DNA of 64,000 bases from Geotrypetes seraphini (Eukaryota > Chordata > Amphibia > Gymnophiona > Dermophiidae), in assembly GCF_902459505.1 (NCBI RefSeq), contig NC_047089.1, positions 28,027,161 to 28,091,160 on the forward strand, in the 5' to 3' direction. The notes below the pieces were generated by a model. It saw nothing but the letters and a program-made list of their open reading frames with translations. It made no database searches and had not been told where the DNA came from. This document shows positions 19,795 to 32,693 of the stretch, piece after piece. Within the stretch, counting starts at the first letter, position 1. Each line of letters starts with the position of its first letter. The position numbers and the translations under genes are program-made.

Positions 19795-22700
19795 ATCCCC
19801 TCTTACGTCATGAAAATGACGTCATAAATACACAGCATGAGCTGGAAGGGAGTGATACTCTAGATATGTCTCTCAAGGAGGGGTTTTTTAGGAGCTGTAA
19901 TACGAATAACACAGTACATGAGCAGTCAAAAACAAGAGTGCAGATAATAGAGATTATAACAATAAAAAGGTCTTTTACCCACCCCTGCATTCAACTAAAG
20001 TGCTGATCCCAAGAATTAGATAAATCAGAGTTACATTTGAGCTCAGCAAAGAGGTCTGCTAATTTCTGAATGTCCATAGTAGGGCCTATATTGTCAGAAA
20101 GAAAAGTACAACAGCTTAAAGTACTGAGGAGAATTTAACTGAATTCTCAGCTAGAATCATATCTAGGGCCATATGATTTTGAAAACCATCTGAGAAGTGG
20201 AGCCTAATTGATAAGTAATACTTCTTGCAAGGCGTCCCTAGAATAGTTCACAAAGCGTTGCTGATTATAATAAATTTAATTAATCCAATCAACATTCTTA
20301 TTAATAGTAATAAAGGGAATAAGGAACTCAAACCCAGCCTTAACCTGAGCTCGGGCCTTAAATTCATCTGGGACCCCTCTTGGGACCCCTATAGCATCTA
20401 TGTATACATGCGATCAGATTTATATTGAGACAAATAAAAGGAAAAACCATGTGAATAGGAAGGATGCCTTTCAGAAAAATATGCAGGAGCATGGTAACCT
20501 TAACTAAAGTGCACTGGCCTATCCACTGGCTGGGTAGCTTAACAGGGAGCCAAAAGTCTCCATAAAGCCAGTAAATATCACCTAGGTTGAAAATCTGATG
20601 TAGCAACAATGGGGCATACCTATGAGTCAAGACAGAACAATAACCTGGGGGTAAATTACCTACAAAACTACCCTGTGTCAGATTAGAAACATGACATGTG
20701 TAATTGCTGTTATAGATGGTAACGGCAATATCAAGCTTTTGCTGTCCTGGCAACAAAGGGTATTTAGAACACCACAGTGCACAAAGGGGATAGGTAAATT
20801 AGAGGAGATAGATAAATCCCATAAGAAAACTGATGGGTCGGATAGCTAGACCCACCCTTAAACCACATGTCCATAATGTACATACCTTCATCAATAGGTC
20901 TAGGGTTGTCAATAGTAAGAGAAAGCTTAATAATTTGTGCAGGAACACTTTTCCTATAACAGTTTCCAACCTTATGAACTAAACTAAACTTTAGGTTTTT
21001 ATACCGCACCTTCTCCATGGGTCATACAAGTAAGCTGTGATTTACCATTTTGGTCCACTGTTTTTTTCCAGAGTATTTTCTAGTTTATAAGCCCAGTCAG
21101 TATCAATATTCCACCCTACCGCTCCCCAGAATGCACACTTATCCCCCCAACGTGAGTCAGTAACACATATATATACATATGTCTTTAGTTTTTAGGAATC
21201 TCTGAGGACCAATGGCACAGCCTTGGGATATCAATTGATGAACAGTCCACAATGTCACAATACTCAAAGGAGAAGGTGGCAACTTGCACACTGCTGGAAT
21301 TATACCAAAGGGTAGCATACTGTCTGTCTTTCTGGATTCCAATTGAAGGACAGCCTTTGCGAGGGAGTAGTCCAGCTTAACGTGTGTTCGCAAAGAGATG
21401 CCGGGGGTACTGTTTACAGCAGGAGTGTCATTTACAGATGGGTATGGGCAGAAAGTGTCGTGGACCCAGAACACATCATCCCTGTAGACCCAGTTAGAAA
21501 TGATCCATACAGGGAGAAAAACTAGCAGCAGCGGTGCCAGTAAGAGAATGATAAAGTTGGTAGAATGCTGCAATGAGATCATCATGTTGTTCCACTGGAG
21601 GAGGTGAAATCTGCGCAGGGAAGACTTGCTTCTGGGGTTTTAGGTTAACCCTCTTCAAGCGACTTGCGTGGATCCAAACAGGAAACTCCTCAGTGAGTGC
21701 AGCGGGCCTGGTCACAGCGATCACAGTAGTGGGAAGGCCAAAGGGGAAATCTGTCTGCTTCCGATCCTTGGAAAGCTTCTGGACAATCACCAGGCTGGAA
21801 AAAATGGGTAGGAATCTGTGGCGAGAAAGGAGAAGTGCAAGACACGTTTCTTTGAACAAGCCCTAATATTTCAATTAGCTTTTGGACGCATTCCTCCTGT
21901 ATCAAGGGAAAATCTACCCATGGGGCGGGGAAAGGTCATCCCGTGAGAATCTCAAAGGGAGAGCAGCCAGATGTCTGTGCATACAGAAAGAGATACTTGA
22001 AAAGAAATGCTTGAAAGGCATTCCAAATATCATTCAGCAGCTGTACTCCAATGTGATCAAATAAGAGATAGAAAACAAGAGAAACCATGTTGCCTGTACT
22101 GAATGTGGCAACATGTAACAATACCAATTCATTTACTTGATATAGCTATGGCAAAAGAGAGACAATACTCAGTTACTTAAGGTTCTTAATTGAACAATCC
22201 AAAAAGATATGTTTTTGCGTGCTGCATATAACTATTATGCACCTCAGAGAGACCATACTGATATACTGAATGTATTCAGAAATGTATACTGAATGGATCA
22301 TATGTAGGGAACACCACGAAATAAACGCTGTATAAAGTAAAGCTTTTTCTTAAACATATAACCCTTAACTAAACTATATTCAGAATATAAAAGCTATAAG
22401 TAAAAGAACATTGCGCAGTTAGGCTAGTAAGAAGTGGAAAAAGAGCTCTAGAAGTGGCCAATATTATGTATCCTGGGGTACCCACTAAACTAAAACAAGT
22501 AGACATGACACAGACAAAACATAAAGTTTTAAGCGTGGAGCTATTACTCCATCTGTCAAGTGTGCAGGGCTGAATTTAACTCTGCAAATAAACACATTGA
22601 TATAAAAAACCAAAACAAAGAAACAATAATATATATCATAACCATCTCATATTTGGAAAAAGGCATAAAGCTAATGTCTCTTTGGAGTGTCTCTATCTCT

Positions 22701-24795
22701 GCAGTGATAAAGAGGACCCGTGGAAAACATTAGAAATATCTGTGCCAAAACGGATCTGGGATGGCTATGTATACATCCGGAAAAAACATTTTAAATTAGC
22801 AACATCCTAATTTCAGCTAAAACAATAGAAAGGAATTGTATTTTCCAATTTGTTTTCAATTCACAAACGTGCCAGCTGTAATTATTGAGCTATATATATC
22901 TGTATCAAGGAGCAAAAGGTCAAGAATGAAAATATCACTAGCAAGAAGTTAAAATGTTGAGCGAGCACTATGATAACCAATACCATGATATTGGGCAATT
23001 GAATAAGGGAGAGCTAGCAGCTGGTATCCAGGGTTTCCCCTCTTTGCACCAAAGTCCGTCCAAAAGGACGGCTTTGGGCACCTGCCAAACGCCAAGCATC
23101 AAGTTCAGAGGGGGGTAACAAAGGACTGAAGGGAAGAGAATCCTGTTCACCCGTGAGACCCAGGAGCCCATTTAAAAGAAGGGCTTGGACATCGTGAAAA
23201 GTGTGAAGGGTAATGGTGTGACCTAGGGTCAGAGGAGTAACCATCTCTACCACCATATCACAAGCAGCCAGGGCTTTCTTGAACAGGAGTGACTATAGAA
23301 AAAAAAGGCAACAGAGCGTAACTTACCGCCATGTTCTCCCTTCATGGTGTTACAATAGTCCCAAACAAAGAGATAAAACATGTGGGCATAAGCAGGAGAA
23401 CCCAAACCTGAGCTAGAAACCAAAGCACATTTCATGAGTCCATCTGATAAGAGCAGTCATTTCAGAAACCAGGGTCTGTCTCAGAATCTGGTCATAGAAG
23501 GAACAAGCAGAAATCCATTGGTGGCAGTGACCAATCATAGCAAGAAAAGTAAGCATGTCTTTCTTGGTAGCTGGGCGGGGCAGACCCAGAACAGCAGCAG
23601 TGCGGAAAGTGCAGATTTTCCTCTGACCATGAGACAGGACAAAACCCAGGTATTTCACTTCAGATTTATACCAGTGCAGTTTATTTCGTGATACCTTGTG
23701 ACCACACACAGACAACCATTGTAAAAGGTGCAAACTATCAGCCTGACAGGTCTCCTGAATTATGGAACACAAAAAGATGTACAAAATAAGGATAGGACCA
23801 TGAGGGGCAGTGCATGACTGTAGAATAGCCCGAAGGACAATGAAGTCAACATAGCCCTGGGGCATTCCATACCAGGTATACTGTTGCTTAAAGGTGAAGG
23901 CAAAAAAGAGCTGAAAAGCCTCACCAACAGGGACAAAAATAAAACATTCTTTAGGACAATGACAGAAAAATAAATCATTGGCTGCCGGTGGAATGGTGGA
24001 AGAAACATAAGTGCAATGAGAATTACCAAAACACTAACAGCCCTAAAGTCTAGGACGAAACGGGGAATGCCATCAGCTTTGACAATAGTAACAAGCAGTG
24101 GAATCATGATTCTCACCGTACTGCTTGATAAAAACAAGAATGAGTAACTTCAAAGAAGCACTATAGGGGGTCAGTGTATACCCAAACTGAGCAGTCTGGG
24201 GGAAGGGGAAAAAGCATTCATGCACGGACCCTGATAATGAAAGCTGCTTGTATACAAGCTGCAAAGGAAAGATCTTAAACTGATTCAAACAGCGCTTTCA
24301 ATTCATTCCACATAACAGCACGTCCTACCTCAGTGTTAAAGATTGGTGATGTGAGCTGAGCTGAAGGAAGAATGTCATACACATATAGCCGTACAAGTCT
24401 CATTTGTCTAGGAGAATCCTAAGTGCCTTTATGACTCATTACAAAAACAATATAACAATGCAAAAATATTCGCTTATCTTACCTTATAAGCGAGGTACAG
24501 TAATAAGAGACAATAAAATCTTATACTCTATAAAAGTTTTAACCTTACAAATGACAGAGTGGGCAGGGGGGTTCTATAAATAATTTCATTCTTCCCGAAA
24601 GAATGGCAGCTGCTTATATTCACGAGGGGCGCTTACCGAAAGTACCCCGAGAATTTTCCCAAAAAAAACTCCATAATAGAACCCAAAGCTTGAACTTAAA
24701 ATAAGGGGTGGGTACAGGTCACCACTACTCAGTGAGTATTAAAGAACAGAAAAAATTCAGAAATACTCACAAAATATCGGTGATATCATCTGCCC

Positions 24796-24813
24796 ATCCC
24801 GGACGAGCCCCCA
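24796..24813 (-). other. Primer-binding site, tRNA-Pro type
   Basis: The minus strand reads TGGGGGCTCGTCCGGGAT, 2 bases inside the 5' LTR. It equals the proline-tRNA primer site of murine leukaemia viruses, which supports the gammaretrovirus-like assignment. Confidence 0.9.
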
Positions 24814-24815
24814 AC

Positions 24816-25301
24816 TGAAAAGGCTTAGGTCCCAATTCCTGCCCCATACTTTCTCTGTCTCTGTCATTTGGAAGTCAGGTACCTGGGGACATATCTTAAA
24901 GACCAGAAATCATCTTCCAAAACATGTCCGCTTTATCATCAGCTTCACATTCCTTTTATATCTTTTACATGAATCAGTGTTGTCAGCATGTGTCAGCATG
25001 TGACGTAAACACAAACCATATATGGACACAGGTCACATGAAACTTTAAACACATCAGCATTTTTTCTATCTGGAGATTGGAGTCCACAGAGGGTGCTGTG
25101 GTCAGCAGAGCTTTTTTCTTATCTAAAGCTGTCTGTAAATACGGCTTATAAAAACAATTGAGTTCATTTCACAACAAGTTAAGAACATCTCTGTTCAAAC
25201 ATAAATGTCCTTGTAGTATTTTCAAAGAGGGAAAGACAAACAGGGTCTGGCTTTCTTACAGCTTGAAAACATGGCCTAAGGACTTGATACGTGTCCCTTC
25301 A
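24816..25301 (-). repeat. 5' LTR of the provirus
   Basis: A 486-bp LTR in minus orientation with TG...CA ends, followed by the GTAGT target duplication. It contains a 10-base tandem duplication (GTGTCAGCAT type) absent from the other LTR. Confidence 0.9.
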
Positions 25302-25309
25302 GTAGTAAG

Positions 25310-25830
25310 TGTAGCCCTATCAAATTTTTTTTTCAGGTTATGCACTCTTTTAGGAACATTACTGTACAGTCTGAAAGAGAAATACTGGAAATTGCCCCAT
25401 TTCTTGGGCTTTCTAGAAATGGGCTTAGCACATGTTAATGTAGGAATTTCCCCTATGCTTAGTTCTAAATATTAGTGAACTTTAGTAGACATACCCCTTA
25501 TGTGTATTTTTTTTATTTTTTTTTTGCAATTGGTGCCTACTACCTGATGTCAAGAGTCTGTATTTTTCAGGTTCTGATCAAGTCATACATTTTAACACTT
25601 TGTAACTGTTACTGTAAAGCAGTGCCCCTGCCTGTGATTCTGGCTTCTGTGTTACCGTGTGATTGCCATATTAGTTCACTGAGATATGTGGAAATAAAGC
25701 TTGAAGAATAAGTTGTGGTTGCTAATTCTTTTGGACTAATTTCATGAAGTTGTGATTAGCTTACAAGAATTTTCATACCTGAGTAATTAAGAAAACAGGT
25801 GATTCAAGCAAAACAGCTCTAAGCCGTTGC
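25310..25830. other. No gene seen
   Basis: Continuation of the locus into which the provirus inserted. AATAAA occurs at about 25694 but no coding frame is recognisable. Confidence 0.3.
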
Positions 25831-26412
25831 AGGAGGAAATAAATCAGAAGCAAACAAGAACCAAGAATTTCCTGGGTTTGTTTAATTTGACAGAATTATT
25901 TACATACATTTTAGTAATATTGTAACAATTATACAGCTTTTTAGATATCCTGCATATGGTGGAGGGAAGGGAGACATGCAGGGAGAAGAGAGGGAGAAAT
26001 GTTGGGACATGGGTAGAAGGCAGGGAGAGATGATGCATGGGGAGAAAGAAATGGTGCACATGATAACGGAGGGGAGGAAGGGAGAGATGATGCACAGAGG
26101 GGAATAGAGAGGTTTGATCCAGGGCACAAGGCAGGGAGAGAGATGGTAGACAGTCAGAAAGAAACAGTAATTTTGAATATGGCAGTGGAAGAGACGGTAC
26201 AGAGATAGAAGATGGTTGGTGAACACAGAGAAAGAAGAAAACGTCAAACGGGCTGGTGAGCGAGGTGACAGAAGACAAACAGAAACTAGAGCCTGGTACT
26301 AACATAATTTGAATAATAAAATGACCAGATAACAAAAGGTAGAAACATTTTTATTTTGTGATTACAATGTGTCGGATTTGAAATGTGTATCATGCCAGAG
26401 CTGGTGTTAGAC
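25830..26412. mobile_element. hAT-derived interior fragment
   Basis: Purine-rich repeats like those at 10260-11480, followed by sequence (26340-26410) matching in reverse 27098-27180 of the element at 26869. Ends and target duplication are lost. Confidence 0.5.
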
Positions 26413-26429
26413 AACGAGCGTGACCTAGG

Positions 26430-26833
26430 ACCTAACAGAGAGAGGAAAAGTCTTTTCAGATTATGGGGAAGCACAAGTACAAGGAGGCACTCAGAGAAAT
26501 TGAAAGGGGACAGATTTAGAACAAACGCTAGGAAGTACTTTTTCACCCTGAGGGTGGTGGATATGTGGAACGCACTTCCAGAGGCTGTGATAGGCCAGAA
26601 CAAGTTACAGGGCTTCAAAGAAGGTTTGGATAGGTTCATAGAGAACAAGGGAATTGAGGGGTACAGATAAGGATTGAGGTTAGGTTATAAGGATAGGAGT
26701 AGAGATAGGTTATAAAAATAGTCAAGGACCACTGCTCAGGCAATGGGCCTGATGGGCCGCCACGGGAGCAGACCGCTGGGCGCGATGGACCTCTGGTCTG
26801 ACTCAGCGGAGGCAACTTCTTATGTTCTTATTT
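26430..26833 (+). mobile_element. CR1 LINE, 3' end
   Basis: The frame at 26383-26670 includes ARKYFFTLRVVDMWNALPEA, the CR1 C-terminus. The 3' UTR (GATGGGCCGCCACGGGAGCAG...GATGGACCTCTGGTCTGAC) ends in TTATGTTCTTA. A second 3' end of this subfamily is at 40140. Confidence 0.8.
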
Positions 26834-26868
26834 TGTTTACACTACAGTGCTGGCATGGCGCTAGAGAG

Positions 26869-28918
26869 TAGTGCTGCCCGATTCAGGAAAAAAAAATTTC
26901 GATTCGATTCAGCCCATTGAATCGATTTTTTTAAATTAGATTTTCCTGCCCAATTGGGTGTTTTTTAAAAAACATCCTGGTGGGTTTATTTTATAACTTC
27001 TTCACCCTTTTATAGTCTCTTCGCCTTCTCCTAACCACACTGACGCTGGGTGTAAACAAACAAAAAAGACTTTTCCTCTCTCTGTTAAATTCTAGCTCAC
27101 ATTTGCGGTCTATCACCAGCTCTGGCAGGATACACGTTTCAAATCTGACATATTGTAATCACAAAACAGAAAATAAAATTAGTTTTTCTACCTTTTTGTT
27201 GTCTGATCATTATTCAGATATTGTTGGTCCCAGGCTCTGGTTGTCTTCCAATAACTTGCTTGCCAGGGACTCCTCCTTTCTCCGTGCTAACCATCCATCT
27301 GCCATCTCTGTCCTCCACTTCTGTTTCCCTTCCCTCCCCTGGAGGTCTGGCATCTTTCCTTTTTTTCATCTCCATCCATAGATCCACCTTTTCTCAACTA
27401 CCCTTTCATCCAGAATCTCTCCCTCCTTCCCCATCACCCCAGGGTCCATCATCTCTCCCTTTCTTTTCCCAACTACCCTCCTATCCCCCCTCCACACCAT
27501 CCCTTGTGTCCAACTTCTCTCCCTTTCAGTTCCTTCCCTCCCTAAATCCCATTGTCCACCATCTCTCTCCCTCTCCAGTTTTTAGACCCATTATTTCTTC
27601 CCCCCCCAAAGTCCGGCATATGCACGTCTTTTTGAAACCCCCCTTCCCTCTCTCTGTGTACTTCTACACCAGGGCCCCCCCTGAAGGCCTGCACCCCCCC
27701 TGAAGGCCTGTGCCACCATCACTGAAGGCCTGTCCCCCCCCCTTGAAGGCCTACACCCTCCTGCCCAGGCTACCCCACCATGCCCTGTCCGCATTTACCC
27801 ATTTTCTTATTTACTTCTTTTCCCCTTCTTGCTTCTCTTCTTCTACTCTTCACTGTTCTCTTTCTTTCCCTTTCTCCCACCAGACATTTTTCTCTGCTCA
27901 CTACATCCCTCTCTCCAAATACTCTATCCTCTTTCCAACCCTATATTTCTCTTCCTGTCTCATTTCCATCCTTTGTTCAGTATTTTTTCACTCCTTCATA
28001 GCCTAGTCCTATTGGCTCTTCACTCCTTGCCTCCTTCCCCTCAGCTCTCCTCTCAAGGCAAGAGTTGCAGTCTCCTTCCTTCCTCACCCTGAAGCCTGAC
28101 AGTGCTTGCGCTCTGACCGTTTTGAAGCCGCTCGGATCATTGTTTCCCTGAAATCGTGAAACTGAGTTTTAAAGCACGACTCGCGCCGCTGATAAGAAGT
28201 TGCGAGAGGATGGGCAGAGGCTTGACTGGTTGCTCTTGCCATTTTCTTCACCAGATGAGACAAATGCAGATTGTATAGTTTGAGCCGTCCTCAGCTGCCT
28301 ATGAAAAACATAGCAGGGAGTGTTTGGTTCTGGCACCAAACCAACCTGCCACCGATTCTGCCTCCCGCCACTTACCCCCTGCTCGCCACCTCCATTTAAC
28401 CCTCCCCCTGCTGCTGCCGCAACTCCAAAAGGGCCAGGCAGCGTACAGCGATTGCACCCGTCGGTCCATAAGCCTTCCCCCGACATCAATTCTGATGGAG
28501 AGAAGGCTTATGGGCCGGTGGCGTTCAATCGCTACACGCGCCTGGCTCTTTTGGAGCAGCGGCAGCAAGCGGAATTAAATTGAGCCAGCGGGTGGGCCGC
28601 AAGCAGATGGGCCACGGTGCAGGCATGCACCAACAGCAGGAGCATTGTCTATCGAGGCAGTTAGTAGAATCACCACTGCCGCATGCAGTCATTGTACCAG
28701 CGGGAGGCTAGGGGGGAAGCCGGACATCAGCACTTTCCGACTGACCCTCCCCCCTCACCCTGTAAAGCAGGAGTGGCAGCGGCCGGCCAGCAAGAGGTAG
28801 AGCTTCCGCTCCTGCTTTAGGGGGTGAGGGTCAGTCAGCGAATCGTGAGGCCGATTTTTTTGTTTTGACTCGATTCGCCCGAAGTGAATCGATTTGAATC
28901 GTGAATCGGGCAGCACTA
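26869..28918. mobile_element. hAT element (AGTGCTGCCCGATTC family)
   Basis: TAGTGCTGCCCGATTC and GAATCGGGCAGCACTA are perfect inverted ends. The flanks are CTAGAGAG (26861-26868) and CTGGAGAG (28919-28926), 7 of 8 alike. The 2.05-kb interior has a pyrimidine-rich block (27370-28080), a short run of 'gaaggcctg' repeats (27670-27770) and a CpG-rich palindrome (about 28400-28575). No transposase is encoded. Proline/serine-rich frames in it are low-complexity. Confidence 0.75.
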
Positions 28919-28944
28919 CTGGAGAGGGCAAAGGGGGATGGGGT

Positions 28945-29062
28945 GGGTGAAGAGGCCACAAAATAAAACCACCAGTATGTTTTGAAAAAAACCCCTATTG
29001 TGTGGGAAAAGTGAATAGGCCAAATCGAATTGAAAAGATTTTCCCTAAATCGGGCAGCACTA
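28945..29062. mobile_element. Second hAT end of the same family
   Basis: AAATCGGGCAGCACTA at 29047-29062 is another right end. The sequence before it mirrors 26869-26985, including a 'caccaggatgt'-like stretch. It may be the end of an older copy. Confidence 0.5.
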
Positions 29063-29064
29063 GC

Positions 29065-30288
29065 CAGGACAGGGTTGAAACAGTTTTGGTTTCTGTTCTG
29101 GTTCCAGTGGATTCAGTTTCAGCTGGAAACAAAACTACTGGTTTTGGTTGGCCTCTAGGGGTGGTACAGGGACATTGCCTCCAACTGCTGAGCTTGATAG
29201 GAGTTCTGGTTCCTAGAGGAGGAGGTCTTCAGCTGGCAGAGCTTTTGAGATTCCTACTAGTCACAGCAAAGTTACACTACGGCTGGGTGGGCCCCTGTCT
29301 TTATAAAGCTATGCTTAAACTAGACTCCTTTGTGGACCTCTTACATAAGTATCCATTATAAAATCAAGCCCCTGCGTCTAACTGCAGCATTAACAGATGA
29401 GAGATGCTTCATGGAAACATTGCAAAAGTGTAGTGAGGTACACGGTAAAAGCGGCCCCTCTTTTATTTATATACAAAAAAATAAAAAGAGTGAAAACATA
29501 AGACATAACAGGTACAAAATATAGGGCCTGAAGGCTTGTCAGGTAAGCCTAGAAATATGCTGGCTGACTATTTTGAGGAATGTGGTTATGCTTCTTATTT
29601 AATGGGTAAAATCAAATGACAGCAGGGTTACTCAATATTCTAGCTGTTCGGTCCAGTGATTAGCCTTTTTTTTTTTCATTCCATCAGAAAAATCCGGAAT
29701 GGGAAAGTCGCTGAACTAAGTGTATAACCCTTGATGGAGACTACCCCAACTTTGTTGATTGGGCTGAGAACTTTTCACATGCTGATAGTTTAACTGCCAT
29801 ATTATTAAGGATGTGTTTCTTGGAATACCTGCTAATTTGCTACTCCCTCTCTCATAAACTGGTTATGGAGCATATTAACAGAGAATTGGGGAGAGAGAGG
29901 GGTTTAGAATTCAAATTTGCATTATGCCAGATATTGATATATTAACTTTAATGTTGTAAGCAGAGAAGTTGTCCAAACATGCATAGCACCTGACTTTGCT
30001 AAAGAAACCGCTTAAAAAAAAAAAGCATTTTGAAATCTCAGGCCATGTCTGAAAGCACTTGAGGCTCCTGGTACAATGAAGGTCACTCATAAGAATAAAA
30101 CTACATCTTATCAGGACCCAGCTAGTCTGGAAAAGTATATTAAAAAAACATGAAGCAATCAGTATGGTCACTACTTGATATTAAAAAAGAAATTGCAGGA
30201 CTGATGTACTTGATGCAGGAACTTTATTTAGGTCAATAAAATTTTTTCCAAAAAGTGGTCCACCTTTGTTAGAAACAAGGACCCGACA
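29065..30288. other. No gene seen
   Basis: No domain, TIR or LINE motif was recognised. Several short frames occur in both strands at random-like density. Confidence 0.3.
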
Positions 30289-30289
30289 T

Positions 30290-30540
30290 GGGCCCAGATT
30301 CACTAAAGATAGCGACTCAATCGCTGTTGGCCAATTCTCTGGCCGATTTTCAAACAGCGATTGATTCACTATCAAGTTTGCATGCAAATGATTTGCACCT
30401 CCGCGCAAATCATTTGCATGCAAACCCACCGACTCAATCGCTCAGTTAGAGATTGAGACATGCGCAGAGCCCTGACAGTAGTGACAGGAGAAGCAGCCTT
30501 TTGTCACTGCTGTCAGGGCTTCTGCTTTTTTTTTAATGGG
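30290..30540. repeat. Palindromic repeat
   Basis: GCATGCAAATGATTTGC and GCAAATCATTTGCATGC face each other at about 30379-30423, and GACTCAATCGCT occurs on both sides. It looks like a MITE; related sequence (CATGCAAATCATTTGCATG) is at 41980-42000. Confidence 0.4.
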
Positions 30541-31262
30541 ACAGATGTTCTGCAAGACTTAAATGCGCTAGATGTGGTGTATTTAGATTTTAACAAAGCC
30601 TTTGACAGTGTTCCACACAGGCGTCAAATAAATAAACTGAGGGCCTTCAGTATGGGTCCCAAAATGATGGACTGGGTCAGGAAATGGTTGAGGAAGGTGA
30701 CAGAAGGTAGTGGTCAATGGAGATTGCTCTGAAGAAAGAGATGTTACCAGTGGTATCCAGTGTCCCCTCTAAGCGGGCGGGTGGTGTGAGCAAAATTTTT
30801 TCCCCGTGCGCTAAAAATATCGGGCGCCAGCACCAACTCGCCCGATTCTCCTCTCGCCGCGGCCTGCCATCTCCGTACGCCGTGCGCTGTGACGTGACAT
30901 TGTGCGCTGCGAGGCAATATTTTGTGCGCCAGCGCACGCCAGCGCAGCTTAGAGGGAACACTGGTGGTATCCCTCAAGATTCTGTTCTTGGGCCTGTTCT
31001 TTTTAACATTTTTATAAATGACATTGCTGAAGGGTTGTCAGGTTAAGATTTGCTTCTTTGCGGATGATATCAAAATCTGCAATAGAGTAGACACGCCGGA
31101 TGAATAACATGAAGAAAGACCTGGCGAAGTTTGAAAAATGGTAGCTAAAATTTAATGCTAAGAAATGCAATGTCATGCATTTGGGCTGCAGAAACCAGAG
31201 AGAACGGTACAGTTTAGGGGGTGAAGAACTTATGTGCATGATGGAAGAACGGGACTTGGGTG
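30540..31262 (+). mobile_element. CR1-like LINE, reverse-transcriptase core, interrupted
   Basis: DVVYLDFNKAFDSVPHRR (about 30572), then after a hAT MITE VLGPVLFNIFINDIAEGLSG (about 30985) and FADDIKICNRVD (about 31055) are consecutive parts of a CR1 reverse transcriptase. ERDLGV appears at about 31248. Several stops and frameshifts break it. L1 sequence joins it at 31263. Confidence 0.75.
30758..30963. mobile_element. hAT MITE with exact 8-bp TSD
   Basis: CAGTGTCCCCTCTAAGC and GCTTAGAGGGAACACTG are the ends. GTGGTATC is duplicated at 30750-30757 and 30964-30971. It splits the CR1 reverse transcriptase. Confidence 0.95.
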
Positions 31263-31470
31263 TGTCAGAAAATTACTTTAATTAATGTGGATGGAAAACT
31301 CCTGGCTAAGCTATTGGCTCTAAGATTAGCCAAGGCTCTCCCTTATACGATCGGTATGCACCAAACAGGTTTCGTTGCTCAAAAACATTCTTCAAATAAT
31401 ATTAGATTGGCATTTCATAAGCTAAGTTTATCAAAAACAATGAATGATCTGGCTTTCTCTGTCTCTGGAT
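31263..31470 (+). mobile_element. L1/Tx1-like LINE fragment
   Basis: The frame reads ITLINVDGKLLAKLLALRLAK and IGMHQTGFVAQKHSSNNIR, the conserved reverse-transcriptase block that follows the YRPISLIN motif in L1-clade elements. Confidence 0.75.
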
Positions 31471-31621
31471 GCACCCAGAAGTGTGATGACATCATGCATA
31501 TGCATGACATCAGCACATGTGCAGAGGCCCTCCAGCTGGGCCCTCAGACGCCAGTAGGGGTGCCAGCAGGGAAGATGGCCAAAGAGAAGGAGAGGCACTA
31601 GCGCCAGCTGATTGCCTACAG

Positions 31622-32065
31622 CAGTGTTTCTCAACTACTTCAAGCTAAGTACCCCCTAAGTCTAACAAATATCAGCTGAGTACCCCAACCACAGACCTCC
31701 CTAGGCCCACCCAACCTCTGCCCCAGATCCCATCCCCTTTACTAATTGTAATGCAATGTTTCATATACACTGCAGATGTAAAATTCTCAAAACTGACACA
31801 TTTCAATCACTATATTGAAAATAAAATAATTTTACCTACCGGCGATCCTCTGCAGGCTGTTGTAATTAGCTTTGAAGGTGAGACCAGGAGGCCAGGGGGG
31901 AAGCCGGAGGATGCTAGAGAGAAGGGAGAAACATGCAGGCCTTTGGCGAATCAGGCAGCGCTGGTGCTGTACCCCCATAGGGAAGTCAGCTGGCAGGCAC
32001 CTTTCTTCCTCCTCAGTGTGCTGTGGCACACTTGGAATCTCAGGCACACAGTTTGAGATACACTG
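31622..32065. mobile_element. hAT element (CAGTGTTTCTCAAC family)
   Basis: CAGTGTTTCTCAACTACTTC at the left and GTTTGAGATACACTG at the right. The flanks GCCTACAG and CCCTACAA agree at 6 of 8 bases. It is a shorter relative of the element at 9853-12181. Confidence 0.6.
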
Positions 32066-32693
32066 CCCTACAACTATCCTTACAGGTACATCACTATCCC
32101 AAAATCTAACCCCCACCTCCAACTACTGTATTACAACTCAGTTACCCACATACAATTTACCTCCACCCAGTCAGCCCAATATTAAGCAAGCTAATTCATT
32201 TTGTCTAAGAGATAATCAGTGCTGTGTTTGGAATCCCTAATAATTTTGAAAAGTTAGTACTTGCACCCTCGTCCTTTAACTTCCCTCTAACTACATATCT
32301 TCTATAACCCTCCGAAATCCACCCCACCGCCAAAATTAATTAGCCAGACCTATATTAGCCTGGCTCTTCCTCACTCATCGGCCTGCACCTTTCCCTTTCC
32401 TCTCTTAGCCACTTCTCATCCTTATCAGAACCTTGCCCCCCCCCCCCTTTCCTTTAGGCCTGGCCCTTTCCAGCACCCACAGGTTTCTCTCACTTTCCTT
32501 TCTCTTGTTTCCTTTTCTTTTTATGGCGTTAATGTTTACAGTTTTTGTTTGTTTAGTTTTGGGTTGGTTTTTTTTTTTTACTTTGGTGGAAGTTTTTTTG
32601 CCAAGTGTGTTGGTGCGCATTTTTCCAGAGTTCTCACAGGCTTATGTTTACTATCATTTTTATTGCGGTTTTAATTTAAACCTTATCAACCCT

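Larger units (their letters stand above)
19110..25306 (-). mobile_element. Gammaretrovirus-like endogenous provirus (fossil, broken)
   Basis: Two LTRs (19115-19794 and 24816-25301) bound the element, with the identical 5-bp duplication GTAGT at 19110-19114 and 25302-25306. It is in minus orientation. Parts seen: a proline-tRNA primer site next to the 5' LTR, reverse-transcriptase sequence (about 23400-24140), an integrase C-terminal stretch (about 21500-21860) and env-like sequence (about 20360-21585). It is broken, with many breaks, and shorter than a complete family member. Apart from indels and the MITE, the LTRs differ at only about six or seven of about 475 bases, so insertion was recent, perhaps a few million years ago. 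It has been hit by a MITE and a LINE/SINE tail. Confidence 0.9.

Noticed and set aside
27221-28092. Serine/proline-rich frames
   Set aside because: Pyrimidine-rich hAT interior, similar in all frames.
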